NCBI GenBank assembly: GCA_030123545.1
Contig: CP126124.1
Span: 124,001-188,000 of the forward strand
Direction: 5' to 3'
Length of the DNA stretch: 64,000 bases
From: Burkholderiaceae bacterium
Lineage (GTDB): Bacteria > Pseudomonadota > Gammaproteobacteria > Burkholderiales > Burkholderiaceae_C
Numbering within the stretch: the stretch's first letter is position 1; each line of letters opens with the position of its first letter. Under the pieces are notes generated by a model, which saw only the letters and a program-made list of their open reading frames with translations, searched no databases and had not been told where the DNA came from. Below are positions 32,351 through 43,149 of the stretch, one piece after another. The translations under genes were made by a program, and so were the position numbers.

Positions 32351-32806
32351 TCAATGCAGCACTTTTGATATCACGCCTTCTTCGAGCGGTTCGTCGGCCG
32401 TACCGGGACTCGCATGGTGCGCGACCATGCGCCAGCCCTGCGCATAGCGGTGGTAGACGTTGCAGGCGAGCACATGCGCCTGCGCCGGCCCGTCGGGCGT
32501 CATCACCTCGATGCGCTCGACCACGCTGTGCACCGCGCTGGCCAACGCGCGCACGCGATGCACCCGCTCGGGCCGCAACGGAAGGCCGCCGTTCGCGAGC
32601 AGCGACTCGAAGCCGGCGCGGATCGCCGCGGCGCCGATCAGCCGGCGCCCGCCGGGGTGCACGCAGACGATCTCGTCCTCGTCGGCCCAGCAGGCCATCA
32701 GCCGGTCGAGGTCGCCCGCCTGCAGCGCTTCGTAGAACGCGAGTTCGGTGTCGTCGGCCGAGCCGCCGACGGTTGCGGCCTGGAGTCTGGCTTTGGGCAT
32801 CGTCAT
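32351..32806 (-). CDS. SnoaL/NTF2-like nuclear transport factor 2 family protein
   Basis: The protein has 151 residues, with a possible second start two codons in. It has the single cone-shaped NTF2-like fold of the SnoaL_3 type: ELAFYEALQAGDLDRLMACWADEDEIVCVHPGG at the start, RVHRVRA in the middle and YHRYAQGWRMVAHHASP at the end. Such proteins bind small hydrophobic ligands and some are isomerases. The catalytic identity is unknown. It is the first gene of a two-gene unit with the YheT-type hydrolase and is divergent from lemA. Confidence 0.85.
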   Translation of the reverse strand: MTMPKARLQAATVGGSADDTELAFYEALQAGDLDRLMACWADEDEIVCVHPGGRRLIGAAAIRAGFESLLANGGLPLRPERVHRVRALASAVHSVVERIEVMTPDGPAQAHVLACNVYHRYAQGWRMVAHHASPGTADEPLEEGVISKVLH

Positions 32807-32918
32807 TCACCTGAACCACTCGGAAGCTGTGATTCTGCCGTTGAATCCGGCCGGCGGCATCCCAACTATGATGGCGGCATTTCGCGCCCTCTGTCCACCC
32901 TGCCCGCCAAAGGATCCC

Positions 32919-33515
32919 ATGAAACGCTGGTTGCTCATCCTCCTCGCCGCCGTCGCCGTCAGCGGCCTGTCCGGCTGCGGCTACAACGACTTCCAGCGGC
33001 TCGACGAGCAGACCAAGTCCGCGTGGAGCGAAGTGCTGAACCAGTACCAGCGGCGCGCCGACCTGGTGCCGAACATCGTCGCCACCGTGAAGGGCGAGAC
33101 CCAGTTCGAGCAGGACACGCTGACCAAGGTGATCGAAGCGCGCGCGAAGGCGACGTCGATCCAGGTCACGCCCGAAACGCTGAACGACCCGGCCGCGTTC
33201 GCGAAGTTCCAGGCCGCGCAGGGCGAGCTCGGCAGCGCGCTGAGCCGGCTGATGGTGACGGTGGAACGCTACCCGGATCTGAAGTCGAACCAGGCCTTCT
33301 CCGACCTACGCGTGCAGCTCGAAGGGACCGAGAACCGGATCACCGTCGCGCGCAACCGCTACATCCAGAGCGTGCAGCAGTACAACGTGCTGGTGCGCAG
33401 CTTTCCGACGAACCTGACCGCGATGGCGTTCCACTACCAGCCCAAGCCGAACTTCACGGTGCAGGACGAGGTGCAGCTCTCGACGCCGCCGACCGTCGAC
33501 TTCGACAAGAAGTAA
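32919..33515 (+). CDS. LemA family lipoprotein
   Basis: The ATG at 32919 (AAAGGA at 4-base spacing) gives 198 residues; the open frame reaches back to 32748 without coding character. The N-terminal signal ends in a lipobox-like LSGC. A helical LemA domain follows: WSEVLNQYQRRADLVPNIVATVK and ARNRYIQSVQQYNVLVRSFP. LemA proteins are membrane-bound with an unclear role. They commonly precede TPM-domain genes, as here, where two follow with 9- and 17-base gaps. A membrane quality-control role for the trio is inference. Confidence 0.9.
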   Translation: MKRWLLILLAAVAVSGLSGCGYNDFQRLDEQTKSAWSEVLNQYQRRADLVPNIVATVKGETQFEQDTLTKVIEARAKATSIQVTPETLNDPAAFAKFQAAQGELGSALSRLMVTVERYPDLKSNQAFSDLRVQLEGTENRITVARNRYIQSVQQYNVLVRSFPTNLTAMAFHYQPKPNFTVQDEVQLSTPPTVDFDKK

Positions 33516-33524
33516 GGCAGAAAA

Positions 33525-34451
33525 GTGGCAAGAGCCCTGACGGTACGTTGGGTAGTTGCTCTGTTATTCATAGCATCGTGGCTACCGGGTGCGGCGGCGT
33601 GGGCGCAGCCGCTGCAGCCGGTGCCGGCGCTGACTTCGCATGTAATCGACGCGACCGGCACGCTGACCGCGGCGCAGCAGCAAATGCTGAACGCCAAGCT
33701 CGCGCAGTTCGAGCAGACCAAGGGGTCGCAGCTGGTGGTGCTGATCGTGCCCACGACCCAGCCCGAGGACATCGCGAGCTACGCGAACCGGGTCGGCAAC
33801 GAGTGGAAGGTCGGCCGCAAGGGCGTCGGTGACGGCCTGCTGCTGATCGTCGCGAAGAACGACCACCGGGTGCGCATCGAAGTCGCGAAGACGCTGGAAG
33901 GCGCGGTGCCCGACCTCGCCGCGTACCGGATCATCGACGAGGTGATCACGCCGGCGTTCAGGCGCGGTGACTTCGCCGGCGGCCTGGACGCCGGCGTCGA
34001 CCGCCTGATCGGGCTGATCAACGGCGAGCCGCTGCCGGCGCCGACGCAGGCGCAGGCGCAGCCGACCAGTCACGGCGGCGGCGTGCCGTGGACCAATCTC
34101 GTGTTCTTTCTGTTCTTCGCGCTGCCGCTGGCCGGCTCCGTCGCGCGCCGCCTGTTCGGGCGCAACCTGGGGGCGCTGCTGACCGGCGGCGGCATCGGCC
34201 TGGTCGCGCTGCTGCTGACCTCCAGCCTGGTGATCGCCGGCATCGCCGCGCTGCTCGCGCTGCTGTTCGTGCTGTTGTCGGGACTGGCGCCGGCGTTCGG
34301 ATCGCGCGGCGGGTCCGGTGGTTATGGCGGCTTCGGTGGCTTTGGCGGCGGCGGCTTTGGCGGGGGTGGTGGCGGCTTCGGCGGTGGGGGCGGCTTCAGT
34401 TCCGGCGGTGGCGGCGATTTCGGCGGCGGCGGCGCCAGCGGGCGCTGGTGA
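33525..34451 (+). CDS. TPM-domain membrane protein with glycine-rich tail (YgcG-like)
   Basis: The protein has 308 residues from a GTG start. A signal peptide or first membrane segment (about 8-28) is followed by a periplasmic TPM domain (about 38-165: VIDATGTLTAAQQQMLNAKL, then NEWKVGRKGVGDGLLLIV). Two hydrophobic segments follow (about 188-205 and 220-260), then a cytoplasmic or surface tail of nearly pure Gly/Phe repeats (about 265-305) ending SGRW. The same tail is seen in YgcG-like proteins. The AT-rich mini-repeat near 33,556-33,574 codes for part of the signal sequence. It is the second gene of the lemA-TPM-TPM operon. Confidence 0.9.
   Translation: MARALTVRWVVALLFIASWLPGAAAWAQPLQPVPALTSHVIDATGTLTAAQQQMLNAKLAQFEQTKGSQLVVLIVPTTQPEDIASYANRVGNEWKVGRKGVGDGLLLIVAKNDHRVRIEVAKTLEGAVPDLAAYRIIDEVITPAFRRGDFAGGLDAGVDRLIGLINGEPLPAPTQAQAQPTSHGGGVPWTNLVFFLFFALPLAGSVARRLFGRNLGALLTGGGIGLVALLLTSSLVIAGIAALLALLFVLLSGLAPAFGSRGGSGGYGGFGGFGGGGFGGGGGGFGGGGGFSSGGGGDFGGGGASGRW
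33556..33583. repeat. Degenerate AT-rich mini-repeat in the TPM signal sequence
   Basis: TTGCT (33556-33560), a short AT-rich centre, then ATAGC (33570-33574) and ATCGTGGC. The right part resembles the copy in the dehydrogenase gene (ATAGCATGGTGCG). It encodes hydrophobic residues of the signal peptide core (VVALLFIAS). Confidence 0.35.
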
Positions 34452-34468
34452 GGCCAGGAAGCAGCGCA

Positions 34469-34990
34469 ATGGCGGGCAAGATCGGGCGATTTCTCAGGCA
34501 CCTGTGGTTCGACGAAACCCATGCACGTCGTGCGGTGTCGCCGGCGATGGCCGAGCGCCTGAAAGCGCGCGTCGCGGCGAGCGAGCAGCGCCACAGCGGC
34601 CAGATCCGGATCTGTGTCGAGGCCGGTCTGCCACTGCACCTGCTGTGGCGCGGCCAAGCGACGGGTGCGTTGACGCATACGCGCGCGCTGGCGGTGTTCG
34701 GCGAGCTGCGGGTCTGGGACACCGACGACAACAACGGCGTTTTGATCTATCTGCTGCTGGCCGAGCGCGTGGTCGAAATCGTCGCGGACCGCGGCCTCAC
34801 GCGACATGTCGCGCCACGCTTCTGGCACGAACTGATTCAGCGCATGGGCGGCGCGTTGCGCGAGGGTCGGTTCGAAGACGGTCTGACCCAGGCGATCGAG
34901 GAGGTTTCGGCGTTGCTGGTCCGGTATTTCCCGCGTACGCCGGGGCAGCGGCAGCCGAATGAACTGCCCGACCTGCCGGTGTTGCGCTAA
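34469..34990 (+). CDS. Second TPM-domain protein, cytoplasmic form
   Basis: The protein has 173 residues from the ATG at 34469 (AGGAA eight bases upstream). It has no signal peptide or membrane helix. It carries only the TPM fold: SEQRHSGQIRICVEAGLP, ARALAVFGELRVWDTDDNNG, VLIYLLLAERVVEIVADRGL and FEDGLTQAIEEV. TPM domains resemble Psb32/TLP18.3 and were proposed to bind metal or act on phosphate esters. It completes the lemA-TPM-TPM operon, and its partner membrane protein is encoded immediately upstream. Confidence 0.88.
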   Translation: MAGKIGRFLRHLWFDETHARRAVSPAMAERLKARVAASEQRHSGQIRICVEAGLPLHLLWRGQATGALTHTRALAVFGELRVWDTDDNNGVLIYLLLAERVVEIVADRGLTRHVAPRFWHELIQRMGGALREGRFEDGLTQAIEEVSALLVRYFPRTPGQRQPNELPDLPVLR

Positions 34991-35001
34991 AAGCCCGGCG
35001 C

Positions 35002-35622
35002 TCAGCCGGGCGCGGCGCCGGTACCGAGCAGCCGCTGGTTCACCGAATGCACCGCGTCGAGCTCCTGCTGCAGAGCACGACTCAGTTGCGCGAAGGTGCG
35101 CAGCTTGCGGCTGGTCTCGCGCAACCGGTCCGACACGCGCTTGGAAATGGTCAGCAGCAGGCGCGCAGCCACGTCCGGGCATTCGTCGATCAGGCGCAGC
35201 AGCGCATCGCGGGTCAACACCGCCACCGCCAGGTCGGTCGCGGCAATGCAGGTGGCGGAACGCGGCGATCCGTCGAGCAGGCCCATCTCTCCGATCAGGC
35301 TGCCCGGACCCATGATCGAGACCACCATGGCTTCGTCGTTCGACGCGACTTCGTACTCGACGGTGACCTCGCCCTCCAGCACCAGCATCATCGCGTCGAC
35401 CTGCGTCGCCTCGCCCTGCTGGATGAAGACCGTGCCGCGGCGCAAGCGCTTCGGATGCATGAAGCCGACCACCTCGCGCGCGTCGGCCAGGCTGAGTTCG
35501 ACCAGGCCGTCCGGCGCGACCAGCAACTGCGCCGCCGTTTCCCGGGCGGATTCGCCGCGCATCGCCAGATCGAGCATCATATGCAACGAATTGTAGGCAG
35601 TCGGCGCAAACCCGAGCGGCAC
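35002..35622 (-). CDS. Cyclic-nucleotide-binding domain protein without DNA-binding domain
   Basis: The protein has 206 residues from a GTG (35622). A double ATG at 35,580 is an alternative. One cNMP-binding beta-roll (about 55-165) has VFIQQGEATQVDAMMLVLEG and the phosphate-binding cassette LIGEMGLLDGSPRSATCIA. It is followed by a long helix (about 168-195, SDRLRETSRKLRTFAQLSRA) that ends the protein where Crp/Fnr proteins would carry their helix-turn-helix. It may bind cAMP or c-di-GMP and act through protein contacts. It sits just past the terminator of the atp operon. Confidence 0.85.
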   Translation of the reverse strand: MPLGFAPTAYNSLHMMLDLAMRGESARETAAQLLVAPDGLVELSLADAREVVGFMHPKRLRRGTVFIQQGEATQVDAMMLVLEGEVTVEYEVASNDEAMVVSIMGPGSLIGEMGLLDGSPRSATCIAATDLAVAVLTRDALLRLIDECPDVAARLLLTISKRVSDRLRETSRKLRTFAQLSRALQQELDAVHSVNQRLLGTGAAPG

Positions 35623-35640
35623 CTGCTACCCGCCGGCGTG

Positions 35641-35672
35641 AAAAAAGCCCGGATCGCGGGCGCGAACCGGGC
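35641..35672 (-). terminator. Rho-independent terminator of the atp operon
   Basis: Read on the minus strand, the stem GCCCGG/CCGGGC (35667-35672 and 35647-35652) is followed immediately by six U (35641-35646). It begins 23 bases after the atpC stop. The loop is 14 bases and itself GC-rich. Confidence 0.85.
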
Positions 35673-35694
35673 CGTGGCGGGACCGAACAGGCGG

Positions 35695-36111
35695 CTACTT
35701 CTTCTGCCGGTACTTGCGCAGCGCCGCGATCTCGGCGGCGATCACATAAAGCTCCGACTGGGCCTTCGCGATGTCGATCTCGTTCTTCGCGTTCTTCAGC
35801 GCCTCTTCGGCTGCCAGGCGCGCGGCATTGGCCTTCTGGTCGTCCAGATCCTTGCCGCGGATCGCGGTGTCCGACAACACGGTCACGCAGTTCGGCTGCA
35901 CTTCGAGGATGCCGCCGGCGACGAACACGAACTCCTCGCTGCCATCGGCTCTCTCGATGCGCACCGAACCCGCCTTGATACGGGTGATCAGCGGTGTGTG
36001 GCGCGGGTAAATGCCCAGTTCGCCCAACTCGCCGGGCAGCGCGACGAAGCGTGCCTCGCCCGAGAAGATCGACTCCTCGGCGCTGACGACATCGACGTGG
36101 ATCGTCTTCAT
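35695..36111 (-). CDS. atpC: ATP synthase epsilon subunit (F1)
   Basis: The ATG at 36111 gives 138 residues; the longer frame reaches into atpD. The N-terminal beta-sandwich has MKTIHVDVVSAEESIFSGEA, LGIYPRHTPL and VFVAGGILEVQPN. A C-terminal helical hairpin (KNAKNEIDIAKAQSELYVI...) follows. It belongs to the rotor stalk and can inhibit ATP hydrolysis. It is the last gene of the atp operon, followed by a terminator. Confidence 0.96.
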   Translation of the reverse strand: MKTIHVDVVSAEESIFSGEARFVALPGELGELGIYPRHTPLITRIKAGSVRIERADGSEEFVFVAGGILEVQPNCVTVLSDTAIRGKDLDDQKANAARLAAEEALKNAKNEIDIAKAQSELYVIAAEIAALRKYRQKK

Positions 36112-36116
36112 CGGAA

Positions 36117-37526
<1,410 letters not shown>

Positions 37527-37555
37527 GCTCTGCTCCAAAAAAATTCAGATTCCCG

Positions 37556-38449
37556 TCAGACCGCCGCGGCACCGGCGACGATCTCGGACAATTCCTTCGT
37601 GATCGCCGCCTGGCGCGTCTTGTTGTAGACCAGCCTGAGCTCGTTGATCACGTTGCCGGCGTTGTCGGTCGCGGCCTTCATCGCGACCATGCGCGCCGCG
37701 TGCTCGGATGCGCCGTTCTCGGCGACCGCCTGGTACACCAGCGCTTCCACGTAACGCACCAGCAACTCGTCGATGACCGACTGCGCATCCGGTTCGTAGA
37801 TGTAGTCCCAGCCGTGCGCGGTGCCGGTGGCCGCCTCGCTGGCATCCGATTGCGCCTTCATCTCGGCGCCGGACAGCGGCAACAGGCGCTCGATCACCGG
37901 ATCCTGCTTCATCGTGCTGACGAAGCGGTTGTAAGCCAGATAGACCGTCGACAGCTCACCGGCCGCGTAGGCGTCAAGCAGGACCTTGGTCGGACCGATG
38001 ATCCTGTCCAGGTGCGGCTTGTCGCCGATCTGCGTGACCTGCGACACCACGCGCGCGCCGATCCGGTTCATGAACCCGAGGCCCTTGCCGCCGATAGCGA
38101 CCGATTGCAGCGACTTCCCCGCGGACTGCTCGTCGCGCATCCTGGCCATCAGCGCGCGGAACAGGTTGGTGTTCAGCGCGCCGCACAGGCCCTTGTCGGT
38201 CGACACCAGGATGTATCCGACCGCGCCGGCGTTCGCGTTGATCCGCATGAACGGATGCACGTATTCGGGGTGCGCCTGCCCGAGATTCGCCGCGATGTTG
38301 CGAACCTTCTCGCTGTAGGGACGCGCCGAGCGCATGCGGTCCTGCGCCTTGCGCATCTTGGACACGGAAATCATTTCCATGGCCTTGGTGATCTTCTTGG
38401 TGTTCTCCACCGATTTGATCTTGGTGCGGAGTTCCTTGCCTGCGGCCAT
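37556..38449 (-). CDS. atpG: ATP synthase gamma subunit (F1 rotor)
   Basis: The protein has 297 residues. The typical N-terminal helix is KELRTKIKSVENTKKITKAM with EMISVSKMRKAQ, the middle has STDKGLCGALNTNLFRA, and the C-terminal helix is ELRLVYNKTRQAAITKELSEIVAGA. It forms the central rotating shaft of F1. It lies between atpA and atpD with short gaps (about 30 bases on each side). Confidence 0.97.
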   Translation of the reverse strand: MAAGKELRTKIKSVENTKKITKAMEMISVSKMRKAQDRMRSARPYSEKVRNIAANLGQAHPEYVHPFMRINANAGAVGYILVSTDKGLCGALNTNLFRALMARMRDEQSAGKSLQSVAIGGKGLGFMNRIGARVVSQVTQIGDKPHLDRIIGPTKVLLDAYAAGELSTVYLAYNRFVSTMKQDPVIERLLPLSGAEMKAQSDASEAATGTAHGWDYIYEPDAQSVIDELLVRYVEALVYQAVAENGASEHAARMVAMKAATDNAGNVINELRLVYNKTRQAAITKELSEIVAGAAAV

Positions 38450-38485
38450 CTCAACCTCCCGATCGACGATGCGAAGTGCGCATGG

Positions 38486-40039
<1,554 letters not shown>

Positions 40040-40125
40040 GACTCTTTCCTTGTTTCGTTGATGGGCCAATCGCCCGGGGCAGTCGCCTCGGGCCGGGATT
40101 GCGGGCCGGGACCGCCGGCAGTGCG

Positions 40126-40656
40126 TCAAGCGGTCAGGGCCATCTTCATCTGTTCCAGGCGCGCCTTCACCGAAGTGTCGAGCACTTCATCGCCGACCAC
40201 CACGCGAATTCCGCCGATCAGTGCGGGATCGAGTTCAACCCTGAGGTTGAGCCGGCGGCCGAAGCGCTTTTCCAGCGTCGCCTTGACGCCGGCGAGCGTC
40301 GCCTCGTCCATCGCATACGCACTGTAGACGGTCGCCTCGGATGCGCCGCGCTGCGCATTCGTCAGGGCGCGCACCTGCGCTGCCACTTCGGGCAGTGCCA
40401 CCAGGCGACCATTTTCGATCACGGTGCGCAGGAAGTTGCGCGTGGCGGCGGATGGAGCTTGCACCAGGCCGGCGATCAGTTCGAAAGCCTGGTCGACCGT
40501 GGTCGCAGGACTGTCTGCAAAACGCTTCATCTGTGGATCGGCCGCCACCACGGCAAGCTGGTCGAGCCAGGCCTGCACGGCTTCGCGGTCGCCGCCGGCG
40601 GTCGCCTGGAACAGCGCCTCGGCATAAGGGCGGGCGATGGTCGAAATCTCAGCCAT
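40126..40656 (-). CDS. atpH: ATP synthase delta subunit (F1 stator)
   Basis: The protein has 176 residues. The N-terminal helical domain starts AEISTIARPYAEALFQ. The C-terminal strand region ends with LRVELDPALIGGIRVVVGDEVLDTSVKARLEQM, the delta/OSCP signature. It fixes F1 to the peripheral b stalk. It starts 9 bases after atpF. Confidence 0.95.
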   Translation of the reverse strand: MAEISTIARPYAEALFQATAGGDREAVQAWLDQLAVVAADPQMKRFADSPATTVDQAFELIAGLVQAPSAATRNFLRTVIENGRLVALPEVAAQVRALTNAQRGASEATVYSAYAMDEATLAGVKATLEKRFGRRLNLRVELDPALIGGIRVVVGDEVLDTSVKARLEQMKMALTA

Positions 40657-40665
40657 GGTACGCGC

Positions 40666-41136
40666 TCAAAGCTCGGCCTTCAGACGCCCGAGCAGGTCGG
40701 CATGAACCCGCGCATCGACCTCGCGGCGCAGAATCTGCTCCGCGCCCTTGACGGCGAGCGCCGCCACCTGTTCGCGCAGCGCCTCGCGCGCCTTTACGGT
40801 CTGCTGGTCGGCCTCGGCCTTGGCGGCAGCGATGATCTTGTTGCCCTCGTCGACCGCCCGGGTCTTGGCCTCCTCGATCATCGCCTGCGCACGGCGCTCG
40901 GCGTCGGCCAGCCGCGTCGCCGAGTCGGCGCGCGACTTGGTCAGTTCCTCCTCGACCCGCTTGTTCGCGAGTGACAGTTCGGATCTGGCCTTCTCGGCGG
41001 CAGCGAGGCCGGCGGCGACCTTCTCGGCCCGCTCGTCCAGCGCGGCGGCGATCGGCGGCCAGATGAACTTCATCGTGAACCAGATCAGGATCAGGAACAC
41101 GATCATCTGGATGATCAGGGTACTGGTGATGCTCAC
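40666..41136 (-). CDS. atpF: ATP synthase b subunit (F0 stator)
   Basis: The protein has 156 residues. One N-terminal membrane helix (about 6-26, LIIQMIVFLILIWFTMKFIW followed by PP) is followed by a long charged helix rich in Ala, Glu, Lys and Arg (30-156) that forms the dimeric peripheral stalk. It lies between atpE and atpH in the standard order. Confidence 0.95.
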   Translation of the reverse strand: MSITSTLIIQMIVFLILIWFTMKFIWPPIAAALDERAEKVAAGLAAAEKARSELSLANKRVEEELTKSRADSATRLADAERRAQAMIEEAKTRAVDEGNKIIAAAKAEADQQTVKAREALREQVAALAVKGAEQILRREVDARVHADLLGRLKAEL

Positions 41137-41217
41137 GGTTGTGGGACCTCAATCAGGGAAGGCCAAGTCGACCCACGTGGGCCGGCCACGCCGGGACGGT
41201 GGTACCTTGCGCGCCGA

Positions 41218-41481
41218 TTACTTCGGCAGGTTCGCGATTTGCGCGAGGAACGGGTTGGCCGTCGTGAACCACAGCGCGATACCGACGCCAATGATGAACG
41301 ACGCGTCAATCAGGCCCAGCAGCAGGAACACCTTCGTCTGCAACTCGCCCATCAACTCGGGCTGGCGAGCAGCGGATTCCAGAAACCGGCTGGACATGAT
41401 GCCGATGCCGATACAGGCGCCGGCGGCACCCAGCCCGATGATCAGGCCGACACTGATAGCGACGAGACCGATGAGTTCCAT
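41218..41481 (-). CDS. atpE: ATP synthase c subunit (F0 rotor ring)
   Basis: The protein has 87 residues forming a helical hairpin. The glycine-rich first helix has GLIIGLGAAGACIGIGI. The polar loop carries ARQPE. The second helix contains the proton-carrying Asp59 in LLGLIDASFIIG. The ion-binding region lacks the extra Gln/Glu/Ser/Thr set of sodium-dependent rings, so proton coupling is expected. Confidence 0.96.
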   Translation of the reverse strand: MELIGLVAISVGLIIGLGAAGACIGIGIMSSRFLESAARQPELMGELQTKVFLLLGLIDASFIIGVGIALWFTTANPFLAQIANLPK

Positions 41482-41553
41482 GTTGTATTTCCTCGTGAGT
41501 GAAAGGTTGCAAGGGTGGGAGAGAACGTAGCGTGAAAGCGAAAAGTCCCGCGA

Positions 41554-42447
41554 TCAGTGCGAGTCGTGCGCCTGACCGATGTAGACGAGCGTCAGGATCA
41601 TGAAGATGTAGGCTTGGATCAGGATGATCAGGATGTGGAAGATGGCCCAGGCGGTGCCGGCGAAGATATGCAGCAGCGCCAGCCCAAAGCCGCCCACCGA
41701 TAGCGTGAACGCGCCGCCCAGCAGCGCGATCAGCAGGAACAGCAACTCGCCCGCGTACATGTTGCCGAACAACCGCATGCCGTGCGAAAAGGTCTTGGAG
41801 ACGAACTCGAGTATCTGCATCGCAAAGTTGGCCACTGAAAGCGCGATGAAGCCGAGCCAGCTCAGCGGATTGGCGGTGAGCTTGACCGAGCCGAACGGAG
41901 CCGCAATCAGCTCGTGCGCCCAGCCGCCGGCGCCCTTGATCTTCACGTTGTAGATCAGGCTGGCGATCAGTACCGCGATCGACAGGCCCATCGACACCGA
42001 GATGTCCGCAGTGGGGACGATGCGCAGATAGGCGTGGTGCGGATCGAGGCCGAGGACGCGGTAGATCGATTGCCAGATCACCGGCAGCAGATCCACCGGC
42101 AGCAGGTCCATCGTGTTCAACAGCACGACCCAGACGAACACCACCAGCGCCATCGGCGACACCAGTTTGCGGCTGTTCGCGTTGTGAACGATGCCCTTGG
42201 CCTCGTTGTCGACCATTTCGACCAGGAATTCCACCGAGGCTTGCAGGCGGCCCGGCACGCCGGAGGTGATCTTGCGAGCAACCAGCCACATCACCCAGCA
42301 GCACAAGGCGCCAAGCACGATCGAGAAGAATACTGAATCCCAGTGGATCACCGAGAAGTCGATCAGCGACTTCGCCGGAGCGTTCTCCAGATGGGTCAGG
42401 TGATGAAGGACGTATTCCCCCGCCGTGAGTGAGTTTTCAGCAGCCAT
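41554..42447 (-). CDS. atpB: ATP synthase a subunit (F0)
   Basis: The ATG at 42447 gives 297 residues; the upstream open frame (to 42894) is the shadow of atpI. Five to six membrane segments are present. The essential stator arginine lies in the helix GMRLFGNMYAGELLF. The C-terminus is HILIILIQAYIFMILTLVYIG. With the c ring it forms the proton half-channels. The Shine-Dalgarno is weak (GAGCGAAG), so translation may depend on coupling to atpI, whose stop lies 12 bases upstream. Confidence 0.95.
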   Translation of the reverse strand: MAAENSLTAGEYVLHHLTHLENAPAKSLIDFSVIHWDSVFFSIVLGALCCWVMWLVARKITSGVPGRLQASVEFLVEMVDNEAKGIVHNANSRKLVSPMALVVFVWVVLLNTMDLLPVDLLPVIWQSIYRVLGLDPHHAYLRIVPTADISVSMGLSIAVLIASLIYNVKIKGAGGWAHELIAAPFGSVKLTANPLSWLGFIALSVANFAMQILEFVSKTFSHGMRLFGNMYAGELLFLLIALLGGAFTLSVGGFGLALLHIFAGTAWAIFHILIILIQAYIFMILTLVYIGQAHDSH

Positions 42448-42458
42448 CGCTTCGCTCG

Positions 42459-42941
42459 TCAATTTCCACGCTTCGGGCGCCACAGCAGCGCCGCCCAATA
42501 CACCTGCATCGTCACGACCAATCCGACCAACAGCGCCGGCCAACTCAGGCCGGGCAACAACCGCGGCGCCGCGAACAACATCGCGACGGTCACGGCAACC
42601 TTCACCGCCTCCCAAACGAAGAACCCGAGCACCGCGGCACCCGCGTTCATCGACGACAGCCCGCTCGTCAAGCCCCGCGCGACGATCGCCCCGGGCACCA
42701 CGACCGCCAACGCGCCGTAACCGACCGACCAGCCCACGCTGCGCCGCCCGCTCAGCAACCAGCCGCCGAGCGCCAGCACCAGCATGGCTCCGAGCTGCCA
42801 CGCCACCACCCGCCACGGGGACAGCGGCGGATGCTGCTGCCGGAACCGGCGTGCCTCTTCGGCGGAAAGCCGCTTGAACGGCGGCATTCCCCACTCGTCG
42901 CGCGCCGCGTCGTCGTCACTCGCCGGCCCGATTCTCGGCAT
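42459..42941 (-). CDS. atpI: ATP synthase assembly protein AtpI
   Basis: The protein has 160 residues. A charged N-terminal stretch (1-42) is followed by four membrane segments: WQLGAMLVLALGGWLL; the SVGYGALAVVVPGAIVA region; the AAVLGFFVWEAVKVAVTVAML region; then LLVGLVVTMQVYWAALL. AtpI helps assemble the c ring and may carry Mg2+. It is the first gene of the atp operon. Confidence 0.9.
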   Translation of the reverse strand: MPRIGPASDDDAARDEWGMPPFKRLSAEEARRFRQQHPPLSPWRVVAWQLGAMLVLALGGWLLSGRRSVGWSVGYGALAVVVPGAIVARGLTSGLSSMNAGAAVLGFFVWEAVKVAVTVAMLFAAPRLLPGLSWPALLVGLVVTMQVYWAALLWRPKRGN

Positions 42942-42988
42942 CTCAGATTACGCTCAGGTTACAGCCGGGTTCGTCCGCAAAGCCATTG

Positions 42989-42994
42989 ATTATA
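42989..42994 (-). promoter_or_regulatory. Consensus -10 element upstream of the atp operon
   Basis: The minus strand reads TATAAT at 42994-42989, 48 bases before the atpI ATG. The hexamer at 17-base spacing is TCGAAT, only a partial -35 match. The rest of the 208-base gap to the divergent aminotransferase gene shows no other clear signal. Confidence 0.5.
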
Positions 42995-43149
42995 TGTAGA
43001 AATTCGCCCGCATTCGACGCCTGTCCGGCAGCGCGTGCCGCTTGTGGTGCAAGTTTTAACTGGCGCAACTTTGCGGATCAATAACGTCCGAAGTCAAAAT
43101 CCGACACTGCCGCCTTGAGATTCGGCGCCGCATCGACACCCTTGACCCC

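Noticed and set aside
34310..34445. Gly-rich repeat at the end of the TPM gene as a DNA repeat array
   Set aside because: It is coding low complexity typical of YgcG-like tails, uneven in unit length, and stays in frame to a normal stop.
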